64,000 nucleotides of DNA from Closterium sp. NIES-65 (Eukaryota; Streptophyta; Zygnematophyceae; Desmidiales; Closteriaceae), in contig CANXME010000853.1 in the NCBI GenBank assembly GCA_948144175.1, positions 372,001 to 436,000 of the forward strand. Direction: 5' to 3'. A program made the position numbers and the translations under genes. Position 1 is the first letter of the stretch. Every line of letters starts with the position of its first letter. The notes below the pieces were generated by a model that searched no databases, was not told the origin of the DNA, and was given only the letters and a program-made list of their open reading frames with translations. This document shows, one piece after another, positions 58,201 through 64,000 of the stretch.

Positions 58201-61140
58201 GAAGGGGACTGACTCGTCGAACGTGACGTCCTGGGAGGACAGAACACGACGAGAGGAGGGGTGGTAAAACTGCCACCCTGGGGCGTCAGTGGGGAAGCCA
58301 AGGAAGACACAGGGAGCAGCACGGGGGGACAGCTTGTCTGCAGACAAGTCGCGGACAAACGCCCGAGATCCCCAGACACGGAACACAGACGCATCGCCAA
58401 CCTTCCCTGTCCACAGCAAGACTGGGGACATCGCAGGCCGAGAGACCCGGGGGTGAAGGTTGAGCTGATGCGCCGCGTACCTCACAGCAAACGGCCACAG
58501 AAAATGGGGGGCAGCCGCATGCATCATGGACGTACGAGCGACATCCATGACCATGCCAATGCGGCGCTCAGCAATCCCATTTTGCTGAGGGGAGTCCGGA
58601 AGCGTGAAGGTCTGGCGGATCCCCCGTGCACGACAGTAGTCTCGCAGAAGGCGAGAAGAGAACTCTCCGCCTCTGTCAGAGTGCAGACGCAGAACAGGAA
58701 AGTCCGAGCCGAAGCTCTTCCTGAGCTGGAGACGAGCCTCGCGGATCCAGTCGATCAGCACCTCAGTGACCGCACCCTTGCTGCGCAAGGGGAGGACTGT
58801 GGTATAACGCGAGTAGTCGTCAACCACTAACAGGAAGTAGCGTTCGTAACCCTGCCCACGGACGGGGGCTGGGCCCCACACATCCATGTGAAGCGTCTGC
58901 AGGGGAGCCTCTGTCGGGGGGAAGTGGGAGGAGTGAGGAGCAGCCCGGAGGCGACCCTCGACACAGGGGACACAGGAAGGTCCTGGCCCGGAGGGGAGAG
59001 GAGGGAGAGACTGGGGAAGACCAGAGACAAGGACACGGGAAGCCATGCTCCGAAGACGGGGCAAGGAGGGGTGACCAAGACGGTGGTGCCACAGGAGAGT
59101 CTCGTGAGACAGGAGGCGACAAGAACAGGGGGCAGACTCAGGACCTGACCGGGAAGCAGCAGCAAACACCTGACCTGACGCAGCTACCCGACCAGACGCA
59201 GGGACAGGAGGAGACGAAGTGGTCAGGGTGTAGAGACTCGACCCCGGCCGACGCGAGAAAGTGGCCAGGTGTCGGCCTGTGTCTGCGTCCGTGCAGTGGG
59301 TCACCCGTCGCCTCGCAGGAGTGAACTGGTGAACCCCCGCATCCTGTAGGTCCGCACCACTCACCAAGTTCGTAGAGAACGAGGGAAGGTACAGACCAGA
59401 CAGGGTGCCCGAAGGGGCAGCCGGACACGGGAGGACAGTGGAGAAGTGAGACAGGACAGGACCCCCAGAGGGGTCAGCAAGGGAGACCGCAACCGGCCGG
59501 CCAAGAGGCGTAAGGGTAGTGCGGTCTCGAAAGAAGGAGCGAGAAGCCCCAGAGTCAAGTGTGAAAGTGAGGGAGGACGAGGGCGACGCAGTACCTGAGA
59601 GCGCAGTCTCACCAGCACCTGAGAGCGCAGTCTCACTAGTACCTGAGAGCGCAGACGCACTGGCACCTAGAGCAGCAGCCTCACAAGTACCTAGCGCAGC
59701 AGTACCAATGCCCGGGTCGGGCTGGAAACACCGGTAACCCTCATTCTCCTCACTATAAGTCACAGCATACATAGCAGAAAGGATAGCATCAAAATCAAGA
59801 TCAAAGATCGCTACACCAGCCCTAAGGAGCTCATCCCAGCGAGGGATCTCACTAGCCCCGGGGAACTGCTGACGCCAAGCGTCCGTGAGGCGGCCAAAGC
59901 AGCGCTGGGTGGAGTGGGCACCCCCACACTGCTCACCCGCGCGGTCGCCGGAACGAAGAATGTAGGCGCAGGGACCAGTACCCCCACCCCTCTGACGCGC
60001 AGCGTACCACTCACGAAGCTGCTGAGGCGGAGGGATGTCCCGCGAACGCTGCTGCTGCTGCCGCTGCGAGCGCTGGGCACCACCACCGCCGCTCCGCTGC
60101 TGGGTACCACCACGACCAGCTCCACCTCCTCCACCACCACCGCCTCCTCCGCCGCCGCCTCCACTGCCTCCACCTCCACCGCCTCCGCTCCCGCTGCTGC
60201 CTCCACCACCACCGCTGGCACTACCACTACCGTCTCCGCCGCTGCTGCCACCACCACCACCACCACCACCACTACTCCCGCCGCCACCCCCACTTCCTCC
60301 GCCGCCTCCGCCGCCACCGCCACCGCCCCCTCCAGCTCCGCCCGCGCCCTTGCCCCCCTTGCCCTTGCTAGAGCGACGTCTCCCACTAGGGGCAGACGCC
60401 GCGCCGACCGACTCAAGACCAAGCAGGTCGGCCGCAGCAGCAGAGGCAACAGAGGGCAGCAAGGGGGAAGGAGAGCACCCCTCAAAGATGGGGGTGCGAG
60501 GGTCACCACGAGAGGCACCTACAGCGACTATGCTCTTCTCCGCTGCGAGGAGGGCCTTCTCGAGGAGGTCGACGGTGAGAGTGGTGGGACAGACTGCGAG
60601 AAAGTGGTCCCTGACTACGCGGAGGGAGTCAGGGAGGCGCGCGACTACGTAGTAGAGAGTGATGTACATGGGGGGGGGGTTCTTAGCGCAGAACTCAGCA
60701 GGAAGGGCGGCGCGGTAGCGAGTGTCACTAGTGCGGAGGTGCGTAATGAGGTCAGTGACAGTGGGAAAGACAGAGAGGTCAGGAAAGAGGTAGGGAAGCA
60801 TGAGACGGCTCAGTGCAGCAGTGGCAGGGGAGGAGTAGCGCGCAACTACAGCGTCGTACAAGGTCTGAGCACTCTTGTACTGACTAAAGTGCGCACGCTC
60901 AGAGGTAGGGAGGTGGCGACGCACAGCAAGACGTGCAGCAGCATCGCGGGTGGCCCACTGAGAGCGGACAGTGGGATCAGCATCGGCAGCAGGAGCAGGA
61001 GAGGCGCCAGAGGTGAGGTCAAAGAGAGAAAGGCTGTCAGCTCTGTCGCACTGTAAGAAAAGCTGCAGGTCGTCTAGCCAGACCTCAAAATCAATGGCTC
61101 GACCCTCGGCGTCAAAGGCTAGGACACTAGGGGTGGCCAT
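55213..61140 (-). CDS. Gag-pol polyprotein of M (1975 aa)
   Basis: Single frame from MATPSVLAFDAEGR to LVPVLPHLLSS. Domains in order: copia-type Gag (1-230); Gly-rich run (about 265-340); QQLREWY module (about 372); unusual knuckle with Cys391, Cys405, His409, Cys414; protease LDSGASRSFF (about 528); integrase zinc ligands HHRLGHP (about 685) and CVPC (about 725), with acidic triad near 753 (DVWGP), 818 (HSDRGGEF) and 857 (NGIAER). A linker of about 470 residues follows, with GGAEPGG repeats (about 1027-1123) and QELREWF (about 1137). RT has FKARYVARGF (about 1517), FSTAFLQG (about 1565) and YVDD (about 1650). RNase H has DASWADD (about 1820), SCEAEI and YVDNKA. At 1975 aa it is longer than the 1300-1500 usual for copia, owing to the Gly run and linker. 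The ATG lies about 60 bp after the leader end. Protease is expected to release the enzymes. Confidence 0.96.
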   Translation of the reverse strand: MATPSVLAFDAEGRAIDFEVWLDDLQLFLQCDRADSLSLFDLTSGASPAPAADADPTVRSQWATRDAAARLAVRRHLPTSERAHFSQYKSAQTLYDAVVARYSSPATAALSRLMLPYLFPDLSVFPTVTDLITHLRTSDTRYRAALPAEFCAKNPPPMYITLYYVVARLPDSLRVVRDHFLAVCPTTLTVDLLEKALLAAEKSIVAVGASRGDPRTPIFEGCSPSPLLPSVASAAAADLLGLESVGAASAPSGRRRSSKGKGGKGAGGAGGGGGGGGGGGGGSGGGGGSSGGGGGGGGSSGGDGSGSASGGGGGSSGSGGGGGGGSGGGGGGGGGGGGGGAGRGGTQQRSGGGGAQRSQRQQQQRSRDIPPPQQLREWYAARQRGGGTGPCAYILRSGDRAGEQCGGAHSTQRCFGRLTDAWRQQFPGASEIPRWDELLRAGVAIFDLDFDAILSAMYAVTYSEENEGYRCFQPDPGIGTAALGTCEAAALGASASALSGTSETALSGAGETALSGTASPSSSLTFTLDSGASRSFFRDRTTLTPLGRPVAVSLADPSGGPVLSHFSTVLPCPAAPSGTLSGLYLPSFSTNLVSGADLQDAGVHQFTPARRRVTHCTDADTGRHLATFSRRPGSSLYTLTTSSPPVPASGRVAASGQVFAAASRSGPESAPCSCRLLSHETLLWHHRLGHPSLPRLRSMASRVLVSGLPQSLPPLPSGPGPSCVPCVEGRLRAAPHSSHFPPTEAPLQTLHMDVWGPAPVRGQGYERYFLLVVDDYSRYTTVLPLRSKGAVTEVLIDWIREARLQLRKSFGSDFPVLRLHSDRGGEFSSRLLRDYCRARGIRQTFTLPDSPQQNGIAERRIGMVMDVARTSMMHAAAPHFLWPFAVRYAAHQLNLHPRVSRPAMSPVLLWTGKVGDASVFRVWGSRAFVRDLSADKLSPRAAPCVFLGFPTDAPGWQFYHPSSRRVLSSQDVTFDESVPFYRLFPYRTPSLPPPPDFLVPVPPPVDPLPPQVPAPSGVSQVDAVDPVEVTGDSGAAAGAEPGGADSGGAVRGGAEPGGATAGGAGPEGATAEGAEPGGAEPGGAVPGGTGSGGAGSGAAEPGGAELGAAEPGGAASGAAEPGVSPAAASRREPLSPQELREWFARRWRRAAESGGAAGAGAGASSTVEGAGAAGPGAAGPAGPPGAGAAEGVRAEPAAVGPAAGGVGGAGAVAEGAGAVPAESGAAARPRPYFVPLLQQVLGLSPPVEGPPPVQSQSLLEPSSPLPAPSPYTGPTGGLAERREPASRPASPVRAARASGRSSRQRPPPVPGTHRMSLRPSTAPLRAPLPSPPESSLPALADPESDSLRAASPTVTRLLATVVTDPSFESTAASALVAELVDFAARCRLDYAASLVAESASVCPPSVGGECALGTDVLEDRQEELQCLAAASPHLASVLLAPEGDPDALDIPTPRSYAEAVEGPYSSQWQAAMDAEMASWKSTGTYVDAVPPPGANIVSGMWIFRVKRPPGSPPVFKARYVARGFSQRQGVDYFQTFSPTPKMTTLRVLLHIAAQRDYELHSLDFSTAFLQGSLHEEIWLRRPPGFTGTFPPGTQWSLRRPVYGLRQAPREWHDTLRTTLAALGFAPSTADPSLFLRTDTSLPPFYILVYVDDLVFATADTAGLAYVKSELLKRHTCTDLGELRSYLGLQITRDRARRTITLTQSHMVQQVLQRFGFTYSSPQATPLPTRHSLSALPSDESVESSGPYAELVGCLMYLMTCTRPDLAYPLSILARYVAPGRHRPEHMAAAKRVLRYLCSTSGMGLVLGGRSPVVLTGHADASWADDQATQRSSQGYTFSLGSGSVSWRSTRSSSVLGSSCEAEIYAGAMAAQELRWLTYLLTDLGEPPRSPPVLYVDNKAMLALCREQRLEHRTKHIALRYFLARELQQRGQLRLAYVASEANTADVFTKALAPCDHQRFCTQLGLVPVLPHLLSS

Positions 61141-61201
61141 GATGACGACAGCGAAGCAGTGTAAGCAGTAGGGAAAGAGGGCGCAGTGACAGAGGGACTG
61201 T

Positions 61202-62228
61202 GCTCACCAGGCAGGGCAAGTCGTGCAGCTCAGCAGAAAGGCGGATCGACTCCCGGGCAGCTCGGCAGCTGTGGGGCGGCTCGGGTGCTGCTGGGCGGCT
61301 CGGCCGCTGCTGGGCGGTCCGGCTGCTGCTGGGCGGCTCGGCTGCTGCTGGGCGGCTCGGCTGCTGCTGGGCGGCTCGGCTGCTGCTGGGCGGTCCGGCT
61401 GCTGCTGGGCGGCTCGGCTGCTGCTGGGCGGCTCGGCTGCTGCTGGGCGGGCCGGCTGCAGTGCAGCGGCGGGGCCTGGACAGAGGCCGGCGGGGCCGGG
61501 ACAGGTGCAGTGGCGGGCCGGGAAAGGTGCAGCGGCGGGCCGGGACAGGTGCAGCGGTGGGCTGGGACAGGTGCAGTGGCGGGCCGGGACAGGGGACGGC
61601 GGGGCCGGGTGTGCAGTGGCGGGGCCGTCAGGGTGCAGCGGCGGGCCGTCAGCAGGTACAGCGGCGGGCCGTCAGGGTGCAGCGGCGGGCCGTCAAAAGG
61701 TGCAGCGGCGGGCCGTCAGCAGGTACAGCGGCGGGCCGTCAGGGTGCAGCGGCGGGCCGTCAAAAGGTGCAGCGGCGGGCCGTCAAAAGGTGCAGCGGCA
61801 GGCCGTCAGGGCTCAGCGGCGGGCCGGGAAGGTGCAGCGGCGAGGCCGGGAGAGGGGACGGCGGGGCCGTGACAGGAAACGGCGGGGCCGGCAGAATGCA
61901 GCGGCGGGCCGTCAAAAAAAAAAAAAAAAAAAAAAAAAAAACGGGGCCCGCGGCCGCGACGAAGCGGCCGCGTGGCCGATTCGAGGGCGGCGGGGCACAG
62001 CCGGGCCGAGAGGGCGGCGCGGCGCGGCCGTAAAGCCCGCGCGACGTGGGCCCGAGCCGCGCGCGCTAAAAAAAAAATTTTCGCGCGCTACTCGCGGGGG
62101 GGCCCACAAAGGCAGCGGGAAATGCACTAAGGGGGGAGGGGGGGGAGCGCGCCTCGGGGAGAGTAGGGCGCTCCGGGCAGAGAGAATATCGTGGGTGGGC
62201 CCAAAAAAAATCGGTCCTTAAGAGGGAC
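61202..62228 (-). repeat. Minisatellite leader of M
   Basis: Units around GTGCAGCGGCGGGCCGTC (61470-61910) and GCTGCTGGGCGGCTCGG (61280-61460), plus a run of about 27 A (plus strand) near 61914. In sense the gag-side end is GCCTGGTGAGCAC (GTGAGC complement at 61202-61207). Three long overlapping plus-strand frames at 61186-62221 are repeat artefacts. No gene is seen. Confidence 0.8.
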
Positions 62229-62241
62229 CCGCTCTATACCA
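62229..62241 (-). other. Primer-binding site of M
   Basis: In sense TGGTATAGAGCGG directly after the 5' LTR, a variant of the plant-type TGGTATCAGAGC site complementary to the 3' end of initiator tRNA-Met. Confidence 0.8.
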
Positions 62242-62379
62242 TGTGAAGATAGGAAAACAGGAAATGAATGAACTATGAATGAAAGTGGTACAAATATGAA
62301 ACCCTAACTGGGTTGTACCCCCTATGGGATACCCCACTACAGCCTACACAGCAGTATAAGCTATAGATATGTTCTGACA
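62242..62379 (-). repeat. 5' LTR of M
   Basis: 138 bp, identical to the 3' copy, followed by CCTTG. Confidence 0.97.
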
Positions 62380-62875
62380 CCTTGGTGTCAAGCCTCAAGT
62401 GATTTCGAAGCTCGCCAAAAGGGTACACCTCAAGAGATTGAAGATAGTTACATTACTTTGTGTAGTGTAACATTTCACTTGGTGTAGGCCCTAGTGAAGG
62501 GTAGTTTCGAGACCCTTCGTGGTTGGGGACAGTGTGGCACTGTTCCATATCACTGTGCCTCGGCTCTTGGGGTTTGTAGGAGCTGGGAGTCATTCCCAAC
62601 TCGTAACTCTTCCTAACTCTTCCTATCTTGTGTTCTAAGGCTATATTGCTGCCATAGTGCTGTTCATTCAAACCGACGCTGTGTCGTCAATACTCGTGCG
62701 ATTTAAATTGCCTAGTGTAGGCGAGAACACGACGCTCCAGATCCAAGTTGAATCAAGTCATTTACTGTTGTGACCAGAACGCTATGAACGTTTGAAGCCG
62801 CTGTGCAGAAATCCGACTGTGCACTCTATCTTTCGTTTTAGGCACATTGGAGCCTACCGTGACTATAACAGGTTT

Positions 62876-63319
62876 GGCGGCAATGAATTCGGAGTTGACA
62901 TGGCAGGACCTCGAGGATCTGCTCTTCATGGAGAGGAGCACGAAATCAGGTTTTCTGGAGGGGATTTGGATTGCCACTGTGGTGCACCAAATATGGCTGG
63001 CGAGGTGCAACACAGTATGGCGAAACGAGCCTTTTCAAGCTGGGAGGGTGGCCCGGCAGGCAGTGGTGAATTTTTTCGCACACGCAAGGGTTTACCGCTT
63101 GGCGCGGGAGGTGACAAAGCGAAAAAAGGGTCAGGTGCTGAATGGTGACTCGGCACACCTGGCAACCGACGAGGCGACGGTGATGAGACAGATCTGCAGC
63201 GGCCGCGCACCGCTGACGTGGAGGATCAGCTTCAGATCAATCTAGGACAACCCGAGGACGACGCATCAACCATCGTAGATGCACTAGAGGGGATCTTCGA
63301 TACTGGCTATTGTAGCGCT
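62876..63319 (+). pseudogene. LINE ORF2, C-terminal tail
   Basis: Continues in frame from 54533 across P: ...LLRRG + LAAMNSELTWQDLEDLLFMERSTKSGF, LEGIWIATVVHQIWLARCNTVWRNE, then VTKRKKGQVLNGDSAHL to a stop at 63245. The IW...IW.AR.N.VWRN text is the usual tail after the zinc region. N was inserted just beyond, at 63320. Confidence 0.8.
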
Positions 63320-63445
63320 TGTCAGAAACAAGAAGTGATTGAACTAGGAACATTGGTGGTACAAGTAGGAAACCCTAGAGTAGTGTACCCCCTAAAGGCT
63401 AACCCACTATAGCCTACACAGCAATAACATATATAATGTTTGACA
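63320..63445 (-). repeat. 3' LTR of N
   Basis: 126 bp. In sense it starts TGTCAAACATTATATATG and ends GTTTCTGACA. It is close to the C LTRs. Confidence 0.9.
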
Positions 63446-63673
63446 CACCCCCATAGGCTAAGTGGGGTAGAGCAAGGGGTCACAAGACCAATCAAGAAAG
63501 AGAACGCAAGCTCAGGGTGGATCACAAAGTCACCACACACACTGAGCACAAGCAAAGAGCCACAAGGCCAGATCACATGCAGAGGCATATATGCAACACA
63601 AACATCACAGTGATCTCTACCTAGCAATGCAAGCATGCAGGTATATATATATAGATCACAGTACAGGCAAAGT

Positions 63674-64000
63674 CTACAGCAAGTGAGGAAAAGTGGGCAC
63701 AAGCCCTAACAAAGTGCAGAAACGCTGATTATCACCAGCCTGAAGAGCCTTGGTAAATATATCAGCAGTGTTGGCCTGAGTGGCCACGTAACGCAGACGA
63801 AGCTGACCATGCTGCTGCAAGTCTCGAGCAAGGAAGTAACGTAGAGCGATATGCTTCATTCTATGCTCCAGTCTGTGCTCCTCACACAAGGCAATGGCAG
63901 CCTTGTTGTCAACGTAAAGCACTGGAGGAGAACGAGGCTGCTCTCCCAGGTCGATCAGCAGGTAGGTGAGCCAGCGTAACTCCTGTGCAGCCATGGCTGT
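63674..64000 (-). CDS. N RNase H, C-terminal part (partial)
   Basis: Reads MAAQELRWLTYLLIDLG, VLYVDNKAAIALCEEHRLEHRMKH, ALRYFLARDLQQHGQLRLRYVATQANTADIFTKAL and ends LGLVPTFPHLL. YVDNKA holds a catalytic Asp of RNase H. The same C-terminus is seen in C, A and M. The upstream part lies outside the window. Confidence 0.85.
   Translation of the reverse strand, partial: TAMAAQELRWLTYLLIDLGEQPRSPPVLYVDNKAAIALCEEHRLEHRMKHIALRYFLARDLQQHGQLRLRYVATQANTADIFTKALQAGDNQRFCTLLGLVPTFPHLL

Larger units (their letters stand above)
54868..62379 (-). mobile_element. Ty1/copia element M, looks whole
   Basis: 7512 bp with two identical 138-bp LTRs and a perfect CCTTG duplication (54863-54867, 62380-62384). It has a primer site, polypurine tract, minisatellite leader and one uninterrupted gag-pol frame. 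Zero LTR differences mean a very recent insertion, the youngest in the window. It was inserted into P, itself inside the LINE. Whether it is expressed cannot be told from sequence. Confidence 0.97.
54534..62870 (+). mobile_element. Element P (probable solo LTR), interrupted by M
   Basis: Own length about 820 bp (54534-54867 and 62385-62870). Ends are TGTTGGTGCAACC and GACTATAACA, with a perfect GGTTT duplication (54529-54533, 62871-62875) in LINE ORF2. TG/CA ends, 5-bp duplication and lack of any domain suit a solo LTR of an unseen family. It includes an alternating TG/AT stretch near 54580-54640. A short open frame (about QQTHQELKDEFVMKSPSL and on for some 25 codons) crosses the M insertion point, but nothing else supports it as coding. 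Another copy of its first 58 bp is at 40845-40902. Confidence 0.75.
9959..63319 (+). mobile_element. One LINE (non-LTR retrotransposon) split by nested insertions
   Basis: The LINE pieces lie in order on the plus strand: ORF1 (9959-10341, 45126-45182, 48452-48712, 50413-51076), then ORF2 endonuclease (51205-about 51960), RT (about 52560-53445), post-RT region (53741-54533) and C-terminal tail (62876-63319). Own length is about 5 kb, normal for a LINE with zinc-knuckle ORF1 and APE-type endonuclease. Target duplications mark the insertions: CGATT for gypsy, CAAAC for G, GATGT for L and GGTTT for P. Across P the frame reads on exactly. The 3' end is cut by N. The LINE itself is inactive, with several frameshifts and stops and an altered RT site. 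Confidence 0.75.
63320..64000 (-). mobile_element. Ty1/copia element N (3' end; continues past window)
   Basis: A 126-bp 3' LTR (63320-63445) of the C family is followed by the polypurine complement CACCCCCATAGG and then RNase H coding sequence to the edge. Inserted in the LINE tail, with GCGCT before the LTR. The state of the whole element cannot be judged. The visible coding part is open. Confidence 0.88.

Noticed and set aside
61186-62221. Three overlapping plus-strand frames of up to 332 codons
   Set aside because: They lie in three frames of the M leader repeats, antisense to the element. This is a repeat artefact.

Overview
The window is eukaryotic, transposon-packed, GC-rich DNA. No cellular gene, rRNA, intact tRNA or CRISPR array could be recognised. 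Nearly every coding stretch belongs to a retroelement: Ty1/copia elements, one Ty3/gypsy element, short non-autonomous LTR elements and one LINE. Primer-binding sites of the TGGTATCAGAGC (initiator-Met) type, long copia polyproteins and small TRIM-like elements suggest the green plant lineage, perhaps a streptophyte alga. That taxon guess is weak, because no host gene is available to test it.

Layout. From 1 to about 9505 lies an old copia element (K2, plus strand) overlaid by two others: R0 (5' LTR and leader only, 1-884) and C (3346-9127, minus). From about 9959 to 63319 there appears to be one LINE on the plus strand, about 5 kb of its own sequence stretched over about 53 kb by nested insertions. 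Its ORF1 is split by a minus-strand Ty3/gypsy element (about 10342-45125), copia G (45183-48451) and the small element L (48713-50412). Its ORF2 is split by the miniature element Q (53446-about 53740) and by P (54534-62870). Copia N (63320 to the window edge) cuts its tail.

The gypsy element carries S1 (10843-12227), copia A (12637-20083), S2 (23409-24981) and, in its 5' untranslated region, a block of copia remnants (25364-44735). In order these are E (with F inside it), I (with a solo LTR inside it), a P fragment, J and D. P carries M (54868-62379), the one element that looks whole: identical 138-bp LTRs, perfect 5-bp target duplications and a single 1975-codon gag-pol frame.

How the parts relate. 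Autonomous copia elements and the short elements S1, S2 and L share a leader start, a primer site and a CTATGGGGG-type polypurine tract, so the short ones are probably moved in trans. Many elements carry GC-rich minisatellite leaders, and six end the leader in a conserved GTRAGC. The copia polyproteins share an unusual C-x13-C-x3/4-H-x4-C knuckle, a recurring QLREWY module and a very long repeat-rich linker between integrase and reverse transcriptase. LTR divergence gives a rough order of age: M youngest (0 differences), then S1, A, L, C and S2, with F and K2 oldest.
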